Shown piece by piece: positions 17,201 to 22,551 of a stretch of DNA of 36,440 nucleotides (positions are counted from its first letter, which is position 1; each line of letters opens with the position of its first letter). The stretch is from positions 1 to 36,440 of the forward strand of contig CANQSY010000009.1 in NCBI GenBank assembly GCA_947626635.1, given 5' to 3'. Under the pieces are notes generated by a model. The model did not search any database. It saw nothing but the letters and a program-made list of their open reading frames with translations, and was not told where the DNA came from. The DNA is from an uncultured Akkermansia sp. (lineage in GTDB: Bacteria; Verrucomicrobiota; Verrucomicrobiia; Verrucomicrobiales; Akkermansiaceae). Made by a program: the position numbers and the translations under genes.

Positions 17201-19904
17201 CTTCTTTCCCCCCATTGTCTCCCCCATTGATGTCCAGCAGAGCGTCTTCTTTAACCTCAACATCTCCGTCGATAGTGAGATGGGCGGATGGGCCACCTTG
17301 GGTAGTACTGCCCAAATAGACTTTGCCTTCACTCACCGTCAAACTTCCCTCCCATGTCGTAGCCGAATCCGAGTCAGTCGTTATGATGAGATCTCCATCG
17401 CCCGTCTTATTCAGCCCTGTGCCCTTGCCGAATTTCACCTTGGTTGCGTCCAAACTTCCTCCCACCGTAGATTCTACCCAATACGTGGTTCCTCCCTCAG
17501 GATTCTGCGCCGAGAAGCTAAGCGTCCCGGTCATTGCCCCTACGGTCAAGTCCCCGCCAAGCGTGACAGTCAGCCCCGTGTCGGTGCCGCTCATCGCACC
17601 GGTCACCGTTGCTCCGCTCCCGAACGTCAAGCTACCCTTTCCTGTCACGGAACCGAAGCTCGCCGTACCTGTGAAGGTAGCTGTTCCTCCCTGCATCTCC
17701 AAAGCCTTTACCACCGTAACGTTGTTGCTAAAGGAGACCTTCGCACCATCCTCCACGACCAAATTGTGCGACATTTGCAGATCCCCGCCACTAAAGTCCT
17801 GCTCGTTCGTCCCCTGCACCGTCATTGTGCCGATATGCACCCCGGATCCACCAACGGTGATGTTCGCTTTCCCGGATGCATTGAACACAACGGCATCGTA
17901 CTCCGTCATCGTTCCCGTACGACTCCATGAGCCTTGTTCTGCGATCGTTTCATCCCATGTTAGTGCCCCGCTGCCGTTCCATGTGTAGGTCACAACCTCA
18001 CCCCACGTAATGGTGCCGTCTGCACTGATCGATGGCTTCCCGTACTGGTCTGCCCCATCGCCTACCAAGTCGAAGCTTACCCACTCATTCCAACTCTCAT
18101 CCCACTTGTTTGCAAATTTCAACTCCCTCTTGCTCGCCACCAAAGAGACATCAATCTTCACCTCAAGCCGACCACCTCCGTCGCCTGTGAAGGAGAAGCT
18201 ATCTCCCAGCGTCAGGTAGCACTCGGGCGCGGTGTCATCCTGTTTTGTCAACTTCAACGTATTGCTTCCCTGCAATATCAATCCACCCGTGATGGACAAG
18301 GTTCCGTTACCCACCAACTCAACGTTCGCATCTTCTAACGTGAGGTATGCTGAAAAAGTCTGAACGCCCCCGGTCACCTTCATCGTCCCACCCCCGTCAA
18401 GTCCCTGGAACTTGAAATCACGCCCCAATGTTCCCCCTGTTGTCAGAGTTATCGTCCCTGACGTGGCTACCCCGTAACCAATGCCTGTATCAATATCGAC
18501 GCTTTCTCCCAATCCGGTGTACTTCTCTTCAATTTTGTCAAGTGATTCTAATGATTGTAGCGATGACAATTCGTTTAATGTCTTATAACGCCACAACAGG
18601 TGGACATGACCGGCTGCACCGTCGCTCATCTTTTTGATATGATGAACAGTATCACCGAAGGTGGCGATACTTCCCACCGCCAAGTCATCACCCAACAGAA
18701 CGGAAAGGGTACCTTCTCCCCATTGGAGGTCTAACGTTCCAATGCTGCCACCTTTCTTGAGAGTGATGCTGGTATTACTCTCGCTGGGAGCACCGTCTTC
18801 ACCCTTGACTCCTGACCACTGCACCAAAGAACCATCGCCGCTGAGTTTGCCTCCGATCGTGATGTTCCCGTCGTTAATAACCTTCACGTAGGTTCCCTCT
18901 GTAATGTCCACATCACCGAGAACCTCTAAATCACATCCATCAAAATACACATTGGCACTAGCTGCACCTTCAGCCGCCTTGTCAAACCGCACATTAATGC
19001 CCTCTTCAAACGTAACGTCACCAGTAGTTTTATTTGTCCCCGTCAAATCCACCCATGCACTCCCTGCTCCCCCTGCCAGCTTGATCTTGGAATAATATAG
19101 TAAGCTCCCATTGACATTCAATGTCAAATGAGCGCCGTTTCCAAGCAGAATGTCTCCGTCCCCACTTACTGTGTTGGCAACTGTTACCTCGCCGTTAAAC
19201 GTGGCGTTAGCGTTCAGCGTGAGATCGTGTGCGTTGACCTCGCCGTTAAACGTGGAAGCACTTCCTACCACGAGATTTCTCACGTTAATCTCGGTGTTGT
19301 CCATGGTCTGCCCATTGACCGTGAGGTTCAGGGTACCGCCATCTTGCTTAATCGCACCCGCATTGGATTGTGCTCCTTCGGCAAGAACCACGTTGAGAGT
19401 ACTGTCCTTGGCTACGATATCCCCTTTAAACCCGGACAGGTCACCTTCGAACACCCATGTGTTTGTTTTACCACCCCCCCAGGCAAATTCAAAGTTACAG
19501 CCGACTTCACCCGTCAATGCACCTTTGAAAGTCTGGGTCGTATTGTCGCTTCCGTTACCAACAGTCAGCGTGCGAAGAAAATTGAGCGAGGCTTCTGTGG
19601 TTGTGTTCCAGACATCAGTCTCCCTATAGAAATAAAATTTCTGGCCATCTGAGTCTACTTCTGGGACATTGATGTCCCAGTGCTCACCCCGACCATTGTC
19701 ATCACCAAGCGCCTCTGTGTACTCCCCATGCTTTGTGATTGTCAAATCGGCTTCTGCTTCCGCTCGCTGAGTCGTGACGAGGAACACCGCGGCGATGCCG
19801 GAGGCGGAGGCGATGGTGGTTGGGATGGTGGCAGCGGGCAGAGCTACCGCAGCAAGGCAAGCCAGGAGAGCCTTGCGAAGACCCGAAGGAAGATGCAGTT
19901 TCAT
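8232..19904 (-). CDS. Giant autotransporter with beta-strand repeat passenger (type Va)
   Basis: A 3890-aa surface protein. The N-terminus MKLHLPSGLRKALLACLAAV begins a long signal peptide-like leader ending near QRAEAEA (about residue 50). The passenger (about 50-3500) is Gly/Thr/Asn/Asp-rich with recurring GGTLxL, LTVGGG and VSGSGTL strands, matching autotransporter-associated beta-strand repeats (PF12951 type). Four joints of the form GxLxW...Y/W-x-W-x-G-x-G...W (about residues 640, 1383, 1838 and 2371) divide it into large modules. A helical linker with LHRQLTTIRNRTTTM precedes a C-terminal barrel (about 3600-3890) that ends in RISF, with terminal Phe as expected for BAM recognition. The frame is open to a TTG at 19970. 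I chose ATG 19904 because the signal peptide begins there. Likely exported by Sec and displayed outside as an adhesin or structural protein. The ligand is unknown. No protease, lipase or other catalytic motif was seen. Confidence 0.9.
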   Translation of the reverse strand: MKLHLPSGLRKALLACLAAVALPAATIPTTIASASGIAAVFLVTTQRAEAEADLTITKHGEYTEALGDDNGRGEHWDINVPEVDSDGQKFYFYRETDVWNTTTEASLNFLRTLTVGNGSDNTTQTFKGALTGEVGCNFEFAWGGGKTNTWVFEGDLSGFKGDIVAKDSTLNVVLAEGAQSNAGAIKQDGGTLNLTVNGQTMDNTEINVRNLVVGSASTFNGEVNAHDLTLNANATFNGEVTVANTVSGDGDILLGNGAHLTLNVNGSLLYYSKIKLAGGAGSAWVDLTGTNKTTGDVTFEEGINVRFDKAAEGAASANVYFDGCDLEVLGDVDITEGTYVKVINDGNITIGGKLSGDGSLVQWSGVKGEDGAPSESNTSITLKKGGSIGTLDLQWGEGTLSVLLGDDLAVGSIATFGDTVHHIKKMSDGAAGHVHLLWRYKTLNELSSLQSLESLDKIEEKYTGLGESVDIDTGIGYGVATSGTITLTTGGTLGRDFKFQGLDGGGTMKVTGGVQTFSAYLTLEDANVELVGNGTLSITGGLILQGSNTLKLTKQDDTAPECYLTLGDSFSFTGDGGGRLEVKIDVSLVASKRELKFANKWDESWNEWVSFDLVGDGADQYGKPSISADGTITWGEVVTYTWNGSGALTWDETIAEQGSWSRTGTMTEYDAVVFNASGKANITVGGSGVHIGTMTVQGTNEQDFSGGDLQMSHNLVVEDGAKVSFSNNVTVVKALEMQGGTATFTGTASFGSVTGKGSLTFGSGATVTGAMSGTDTGLTVTLGGDLTVGAMTGTLSFSAQNPEGGTTYWVESTVGGSLDATKVKFGKGTGLNKTGDGDLIITTDSDSATTWEGSLTVSEGKVYLGSTTQGGPSAHLTIDGDVEVKEDALLDINGGDNGGKEGDEDKKSLTVGGNFTFTAEDTLSGANNTKGFNLSNGATLIVKGAFSGKGHLAAFGHLTLEQGGELEGTLRSGWGAEITLGKDLVVNDMDVDNVNNSHTFKRLDGEGSTVYILKNVAKDATIKVDDFTTAFETGATYDSGVGYGKTGEGKLTFNHEGTGHTFEHDFKFDDGTVQFDGGDSGMEFTIKGAVTGAGTIYVATTASDTGLVLEKGGTMTGVVMLSRWGGHVTLGGNLEIGGLSDDADMQGGAGKLADRSRGIGVKENGTHNLVLNVVDGKSYIIDQVTVAAGVTIEKKGSGTQQFDRVTINGNVTLSAGVLEFVSAEDGQTSTIAGTLNATAGTLKVTKGNLTLGVFSGTLTELTLGANASLEVGSGILTSTTLKVNGGAATLKLTVSSNFESGLLSFNSVSFDDSGKLKIVLTDWSDDWTTEHSSGLQLFDSSSKSWLDGYLDKFSFYGGSEENSLSGKVRLNSEGKLIWISDLYWGGGDSGNALTIGGEESSVWSTASGRAGTQPWDSNQRVHLESTATTVTVTLDGTGESRTMASLETSTSGSGTTYDISAGEGTNLTVTGTTTVGVNTTLKFGEGKRLDSKGDIVVNGSLVLSQNDLTIDEERTLSMGSGGSLTVKKLTLSSTGAHQVNGGTINGDVELRAGTLTFAGESHIVGTLTYGVSDNPQGITGLKGTGVKLTLDGLIVNETMRLEKLANELIIGTLELHKALTLANQENSNVGDVRITGEVSGSAGMSIWNHTNLMLEGGGTMRDTLLVGGGSSVQIKENDFSIATYKRAGAYVTSLTIGQNKTLTITESYFGDSLTLEDGSTLELQKGGLAFQTNGSKFTWGSGSILSLMEVGAQISFQNVTGIPEAWQSSGQLTINLSEAYLHAGDAEHRVQLFTDGWNSDWKEYFTFTVAGGAAADAGFMNLTLDENGYLTWTEPDGYTWSGGDSSLVLGNMIEGENWKPNSGEITDEKSVTLKGTATTVDVTVKTEDNAIEMNSLSLQKGTSEDSQTYNFKLENGQSLNAESLTIDKGVTANYTVYQKANDEDSTSGVHVQNTTVNGTLELDGDDTTYNGNREFGNVTVNEGGRVVVKQGYNIDNNHVSGKGTLVFDWAPTNNKAEEVGNAFRHMVDTTPGQTLAHVEVAEGTTLKLYVGENTGTDQNYKDALSHVENIHVDSGATLELATANLSDQSTLTLHLNGTGVSADTGALVVSAAQTIGWNIALDADATVKNSAAATLTGTLDFGTVESESKGYTLTKIGDGVMELAEGFNTSGSAGTINVQGGTLKLSYSTNADALASHSVKLASETTLESAISGTLGAISGTGNLNIASGQLTVTTVEEGTTLTTLTLGAGANLTVGSGKLKGTTIDASAGGGSLTLTMVEGAENLDFTELTLGADGRLRITLSGYDEWSRGGDKSTYQLFNAGNFEKLLRALQTLGKGLDVFDIYVDARNFSWLEWNLDDKGVLTFSEIEGSIWTGEGNGTWSEKGDWAEDAKPGDDTPVMFTDEAAKTDVVLDGAVKAGNVEVRSGNYTFLGDGEGDDSLTSRGKLEVSEGASLNMQVEGSFEGGIVLGGDLKLNADVTVGDKGKIEFNGGQLALGDGVTSANDWNDKVDAEKSTGLRVDVGENDLSWGSGEAAAEGGVKLGITKGVVKDGTGDFTMAWQDSGETHTGGITVNEGSLTLEVGGEGDVEGSTTLSGKVTGDGTLKVADGEVTLSNAGNDVTNIEVAGGATLKGSVNGALGNENTTLTLSGGTIEGAAGDDVVTAGQGGVTVSGKNTVAGKVELAGDVRGQGTLTAREDAEGTISGSLAGYKGSLSTEDNSQWTLSGEDEVIAVDMDGSGSYHFDSETDTTMSGVVSGSASVVKDGAGTLVLTGKNGTIGALEATEAGSSIELGASGLSAQWAGTTAQGAGDIYLRNVTLTGKKGFTTKGTGKIYVDTAAAGSAARAATPQGGIVNVNGMEAEMLDGIMINEYGKLTGLTGEYKVGEEKKLTLTFTEKNMGQGETRGSWLIESQGSEPDQQAKIKVTKDTVQYVTLDFSNGAFFKALQDAINREEGSETCLYVLGNGVLDISDDALGELLYTGQGLGGLLSSLGVTVALDEENKGVLKLTGTVSADDVYFETEGGDGEADTQKDLTGKKAVVVDDGHHLNVTVNGENPEDRVLHNLVGGKESSLTLQQGTGDTVYLDNTYQHVNAVDAPDEARGQDTTFEGSITASDVDVEKVGKGTLTVGGTYSVEDNKTIITDGKLVLNGKGNKLNELAFNYGSDTRGTKPDGSPNERGLEINNDTEIGTITENGDSTEGNEVEVNHGANLTLTDESTLKSTEITGDGSGSVTLDDGASLTLSGDATDADGNANTQLSGVGVTLEEGSTLDIGKGKNDVTSLNGSGTLKSAAAEEDAPEGAGTLTVGGGSFSGTLAGAGEDGKGKAGTLAVADGASFTLDNASSTASGTDDADAWNVELGKGSELTVDVSRKDGQRDDGSSDQLVLGGVDLGNGKLTVDYGDKGYSGDVVSGTIIGAGDDGVIDFRSSKALDTSQSFETGFTLGETYNTPDKQNDFLEKHVKASGAAGFVYDFQWSVDKSGAITVKAEEAKQNPFERTLPNMEKNSHAGAVMVWDSIKDKPSLQAFFDALLNQDSDYAKMINSLIGMLDSDSADHAELEKALASIAGSSISTLGPALSEDLHRQLTTIRNRTTTMANELRYDGYDEFPLVHAWINGEGAYRKLDADGFAPGYTVNSWGGTVGMDMDVAAGTTIGLALTAMYGDLKTDSADMGKGDMDTAYVSAFARTSSGPWTHTFIVSGGLADIKLNRTVNYGSGSYTTKGDTDGYAVGALYEIGYTKLMNEAGTLAMQPVINVEVRHAAVKGYKEKGSDAGLQVDDIDQTTVTLGVGARMQAALGANAWNRYSIFEGRVLLKTDLGDRSGTANNAIIGSKNFAEVESAEVGAVGIEIGAGLSIPLGADLGTFFLDGSVEWRTGQTSFDATAGYRISF
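19186..19255 (-). repeat. 19-bp direct repeat inside the autotransporter
   Basis: ACCTCGCCGTTAAACGTGG occurs at 19186-19204 and again at 19237-19255, a 51-bp (17-codon) period. It encodes the TFNGEV strand twice on the minus strand. This is direct evidence that the passenger grew by in-frame duplication, and the site is also prone to slippage. Confidence 0.85.
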
Positions 19905-19975
19905 TGCTTGATAGGATAAAGAAATGAAGTGACCGTCGAATTCGAAGCTCTGCCTGAAGACAGAGTACAACTTCT

Positions 19976-20035
19976 TCTACGATTCCAACAGTATATCTCT
20001 TTATGAAAGATGTAGTGAAAGAGAGGAATCGTAGA
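19976..20035. promoter_or_regulatory. 11-bp inverted repeat bracketing the autotransporter promoter
   Basis: TCTACGATTCC (19976-19986) and GGAATCGTAGA (20025-20035) are perfect reverse complements. One arm lies just upstream of the predicted -35 box and the other over the predicted transcription start. They could be operator half-sites for one regulator, or recombinase accessory sites. Confidence 0.6.
19990..20019 (-). promoter_or_regulatory. Predicted autotransporter promoter
   Basis: On the minus strand a -10 box TATACT (19990-19995) is preceded, after 18 bp, by a weak -35 TTCACT (20014-20019). Transcription would begin near 19983, giving an 80-nt leader. Fourteen of the 18 spacer bases, and the last two bases of the -10 site, lie within one arm of the 16-bp inverted repeat. 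Confidence 0.55.
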
Positions 20036-20181
20036 GGACTGATTACCAATTCAATGAGACGAGAAAGCGGGGAGCGTTGCAGCAGGAATTCCTTTCAAGA
20101 AAAGAAGGTCGAGCCGGCATAAGAATATTTTTTCCAAAAAAGTGCAATTTTTTTCTTGCGCACAGCTTTCATAAAGAGATA
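19994..20181. repeat. 16-bp perfect inverted repeat flanking 156 bp (candidate invertible promoter)
   Basis: TATCTCTTTATGAAAG (19994-20009) and CTTTCATAAAGAGATA (20166-20181) are exact reverse complements. Inversion of the 156 bp between them would leave the -10 box in place. It would replace the -35 (now TTCACT) with TTGCGC at the same 18-bp spacing, backed by long A and T tracts. This is the layout of a phase-variable promoter. No recombinase gene is in the window. Confidence 0.65.
20136..20163 (-). terminator. Terminator-like hairpin after the yccA-jag operon
   Basis: On the minus strand, GTGC-GC-AA, a purine loop, and TTGCAC form a short stem with a 2-nt bulge, followed by six T. It lies between the end of the 20269-20991 gene and the autotransporter promoter. 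It would therefore shield that promoter from read-through. It lies inside the candidate invertible segment. Confidence 0.45.
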
Positions 20182-20268
20182 AGCAAAAGATCGGTCGCCC
20201 CCCGCCTCCTCTCCGCCCGCCGCTTTCCTTCTCGGCGATGGCAACTCGTGAAACCCGGGGAAAACGAA

Positions 20269-20991
20269 TTAATCAAAGCTCTGAGCTTGCAGGCGAGCGG
20301 CGCGGAGTTGCTCGCGCAGGTCGTAGGCAATGCGACCGTAACGGGAAAGAGGGTCCATATCCCGTGCTTTTTCCAGTACATCCACAGCGCGCCGGAAGAG
20401 CTGCTCGCTCTGTGAGGTATGCGTCCCGTCGTAGCGTTCGCTGTACAGCTGCATGAGCGCGGGGTAGAGGCAGTTCAGGGTGATGAATTGACGCAGCTGC
20501 AAGGATAGCGTCGATAGCTCCGTCATCTGCTCCAGGCGGTCCAGGGCGGAGGCGCGCAATTCTTCCGAGACATCGGGCATGCACGTGAGGGCGCGCAGGT
20601 AAAAGAGCGTGGCGACAACGCGACGCTGCTCCGCGAGTTCCTCCCGCCCGGGAGATGAAGCCAACTGACGTATCTGCTCAATTTTCTTCGGAGTCAGTCC
20701 GCTGAGGGAGAGCAGAGCATACGCTCCCTTCTCATCCCGCAGCACGAGGCAAGGCAAGAAACGCACGCCGTCGGCGAGGGCATCGCACTGCACTCGCAGG
20801 TCCTCACTCTTTGCGCTCTGCCTAGGGAGCTCGCGGGGAGATACCGCCACATCATCCGGCAAGCAGGATGTCACGCGCTCGAGGAGTGCCTCGACATTCG
20901 CCCCCGGGGCATGGAAGAGCACCCAGTCCTCATGTGCCGAACAGGTGAGGAAGCCGAGAAAAAGGACGAGCGTAGCGGCGAGACGGTTCAT
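20269..20991 (-). CDS. Secreted protein of unknown function (possible degenerate thioredoxin-like region)
   Basis: A 240-aa protein with an N-terminal signal peptide (MNRLAATLVLFLGFLTCSA, cleavage likely before HED). The mature part starts with a WVLFHAPG strand. A later segment, GVRFLPCLVLRDEKGAY, resembles the cis-Pro strand of thioredoxin-fold proteins, but there is no C-x-x-C active site, so this is only a structural hint. The C-terminal half (about 115-240) is helical, with several Leu-rich amphipathic helices. It is last in the minus-strand run after the Bax-inhibitor and Jag-like genes. ATG 20991 lies 8 nt after the jag stop. A TTG at 21003 would overlap that stop instead. I do not recognise the family. 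Confidence 0.6.
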   Translation of the reverse strand: MNRLAATLVLFLGFLTCSAHEDWVLFHAPGANVEALLERVTSCLPDDVAVSPRELPRQSAKSEDLRVQCDALADGVRFLPCLVLRDEKGAYALLSLSGLTPKKIEQIRQLASSPGREELAEQRRVVATLFYLRALTCMPDVSEELRASALDRLEQMTELSTLSLQLRQFITLNCLYPALMQLYSERYDGTHTSQSEQLFRRAVDVLEKARDMDPLSRYGRIAYDLREQLRAARLQAQSFD

Positions 20992-20999
20992 CCCGTCAA

Positions 21000-21464
21000 T
21001 CAATCGGCGGATATCGTGATGCGCTTGAGCCGCGAATCGGTGTTCTCCGATTCGGTGCGGATGCCCGGTATTTCAGCGAGGGCGGAATGCACGAGACGGC
21101 GGTGGTAGGCATTCATGGGACCTATGACGATCGGCTCTCCGGTGGCGAGAACCTTCTGCGCCTTGTTCCGAGCCGACTCGATGATGCGGTCCTCTGCTCT
21201 CTCGCGGTAGTGATCACAATCCACGCGGATGCGCGGGGCATTCTCACGACCGATGACGACGAGTCGGTTCACGATGTACTGCAGGTCATCGAGCCTGCTG
21301 CCGCCATCGCCGATGATGAAGCGGGAATCCCGACCGGAGAGCATGAAGGTTATCTCCTCCGGGGAGCATGCAGTCGTTTCAATGCTGCTCTCAAAACCGA
21401 GAGAATGGAGGATATCGATGATGAGGCGGCTGGTCTTTTCAGCGATTTGTTCCGGTGTTTCCAT
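21000..21464 (-). CDS. Jag/KhpB-type RNA-binding protein (KH + R3H)
   Basis: A 154-aa cytoplasmic RNA-binding protein. The KH-like core carries DSRFIIGDGGSRLDDLQYIVNRLV, in the position of the GxxxGxLIGRRGxxLDALQ motif of Jag. The C-terminal R3H part is recognisable from MNAYHRRLVHSALAEIPGIRTES, close to the family consensus NAYERRIVH. The N-terminal Jag-N domain present in Firmicutes proteins is absent, as in many short homologues. Jag/KhpB proteins bind small RNAs and mRNAs and influence cell envelope growth. They often sit beside yidC, but here the gene lies between a Bax-inhibitor-type membrane gene and a secreted protein. The frame is open upstream to 21563, but that stretch is low-complexity and lies inside the preceding gene. 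ATG 21464 starts a normal METPEQIAEKTSRLI N-terminus. Confidence 0.85.
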   Translation of the reverse strand: METPEQIAEKTSRLIIDILHSLGFESSIETTACSPEEITFMLSGRDSRFIIGDGGSRLDDLQYIVNRLVVIGRENAPRIRVDCDHYRERAEDRIIESARNKAQKVLATGEPIVIGPMNAYHRRLVHSALAEIPGIRTESENTDSRLKRITISAD

Positions 21465-21507
21465 GGGGTGTTTTTCTGTGTGTGGTTTCTCCCTGCTCGC
21501 GCGCCGT

Positions 21508-22221
21508 TCAGCGTCTGTCGCCCAAGAAGCGCAGCAGGAAGAGGAAGATGTTGATGAAGTCAAGGTAGAGGGTCAGCGCTCCCATCACGGCTCCCTTGGC
21601 GCGCACTGTCTCGTCGCCTTCCTGCGCGCCCATTATGAGCAGCTGCTGGGTGTCATGCGCCGTCAGCAGCGAGAAGAGAACCACCCCGCCGAGGGAAAGG
21701 ACGAGATCAAAGGTACTGCTCTGCACCAAGAAGCAGTTGGCGAGAAGACAGATAATAAGCCCGATGAGAAGCATCATCAGCGTGCGCCCCATGAGCGTGA
21801 GGTTGCGCTTCGTCACCGCCCCGTACAGCGCCATCACCCCGAAGGTGCCCGCCGTGCAAGCAAACGCCGTCCCAAGCGACTCCTGCGTGTAGAAGCTGAG
21901 CAACGGTCCGAACCATAGCCCCTCCATCACGGAAAACAGAACCAGCAGGATCGCCAGCGCCCCGGCGCTGAAGGCCCTGCAACCCAAAGACATCACGCAC
22001 ACGACGACGAGACCGCCCAAGCACAGAAGGATCATGTGGTCGATGCACCACTCCAGCAGCGCCGTGTCGTTCACGCAGTACACGGCTGTCCCCGCGGCGA
22101 TGAAAAGAGTCAACGCCATCCACGCATAGACCTTGCTCAAAAACCTCTTCGCCTCCGGATGGGAGTAAAGCGATTGTTCGCGCTGCTGCGCGACCTGCTC
22201 AAGTGAGTTTTCTTCGTTCAC
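21508..22221 (-). CDS. Bax inhibitor-1 / YccA family membrane protein
   Basis: A 237-aa integral inner-membrane protein with seven hydrophobic segments after a polar N-terminus of about 30 residues. Family hallmarks are AHDTQQLL, containing the conserved Asp of the pH-sensing di-aspartate pair, and the C-terminal YLDFINIFLFLLR helix. Bacterial members are pH-dependent Ca2+ leak channels (YetJ type) or FtsH modulators (YccA type). The sequence alone does not say which. The start is a GTG at 22221, six nt after a strong -10 box, so the mRNA may be leaderless. No other Met lies before the first membrane helix. First gene of a minus-strand run with the Jag-like and secreted genes. Confidence 0.9.
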   Translation of the reverse strand: MNEENSLEQVAQQREQSLYSHPEAKRFLSKVYAWMALTLFIAAGTAVYCVNDTALLEWCIDHMILLCLGGLVVVCVMSLGCRAFSAGALAILLVLFSVMEGLWFGPLLSFYTQESLGTAFACTAGTFGVMALYGAVTKRNLTLMGRTLMMLLIGLIICLLANCFLVQSSTFDLVLSLGGVVLFSLLTAHDTQQLLIMGAQEGDETVRAKGAVMGALTLYLDFINIFLFLLRFLGDRR

Positions 22222-22227
22222 GCCCCT

Positions 22228-22257
22228 ATCATACCACGCCCCCCGCTATGATGTCAA
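22228..22257 (-). promoter_or_regulatory. Strong promoter of the yccA-like operon
   Basis: On the minus strand, -35 TTGACA (22252-22257) and -10 TATGAT (22228-22233) are 18 bp apart. The predicted transcription start falls on or next to the GTG start codon at 22221. Confidence 0.8.
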
Positions 22258-22265
22258 GAACACTG

Positions 22266-22331
22266 GGCGGTGTTCCACCGCCTATTTACGATTTACGAAT
22301 TACGATGTGGAAAGCTCGCGCGCTGCGCGCG
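22266..22331 (-). repeat. Heptamer/hairpin element copy 6 (minus orientation)
   Basis: Read on the minus strand: hairpin CGCGCG, loop CAG, CGCGCG (22331-22317); linker AGCTTTCCACA; heptamers TCGTAAT, TCGTAAA, TCGTAAA (22305-22285); TA; then hairpin GGCGGTG, loop GAA, CACCGCC (22282-22266). It is the most complete copy, with both hairpins perfect. Confidence 0.85.
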
Positions 22332-22504
22332 GGGGAGGCGGAGCGAATGCAGAGCGGTATTCTAGAAACAATGCGGGGTGGTAAGAGGAAAGCGTTGGGA
22401 TTGATGCAAGGCGAGTTCGATAAGCCGAGGGAAATTTATGTTGGAGCACGTGTGAAAACGACGGCATCTGTGGTGATAACGACAAGGGGAGTTCATTTTT
22501 CTTC

Positions 22505-22532
22505 TTGCATTCGCGGGTGGGATGTGTATACT
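22505..22532 (+). promoter_or_regulatory. Predicted acnA promoter
   Basis: A -10 box TATACT (22527-22532) is preceded after 16 bp by TTGCAT (22505-22510). The predicted start is near 22539, giving a leader of about 13 nt. Confidence 0.55.
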
Positions 22533-22551
22533 TCGCGCGGGTTAATGCACT

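Larger units (their letters stand above)
19905..20268. other. Non-coding region upstream of the autotransporter
   Basis: This 364-bp region holds no gene. On the minus strand it contains, in order, a perfect 16-bp repeat arm, a terminator-like hairpin with a T run, the predicted promoter overlapping the second repeat arm, and a leader of about 80 nt. It is markedly A/T-rich around 20120-20160 compared with its surroundings. Confidence 0.8.
22222..22551. other. Intergenic region between the divergent yccA-like and acnA genes
   Basis: This 330-bp region holds the minus promoter (22228-22257), heptamer/hairpin element copy 6 (22266-22331) and the acnA promoter (22505-22532). I see nothing recognisable between 22332 and 22500. 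Confidence 0.7.

Noticed and set aside
16356..17930. Long plus-strand open frame (524 codons) opposite the autotransporter
   Set aside because: It is a shadow of the highly biased repetitive gene on the minus strand. The translation has no domain, no consistent start context and abundant Arg/His/Cys text typical of antisense frames.
19905..19970. TTG start at 19970 for the autotransporter
   Set aside because: It would put 22 polar and aromatic residues before a clear MKLHLP...LRKALLAC signal peptide. It also lies close to the predicted transcription start.
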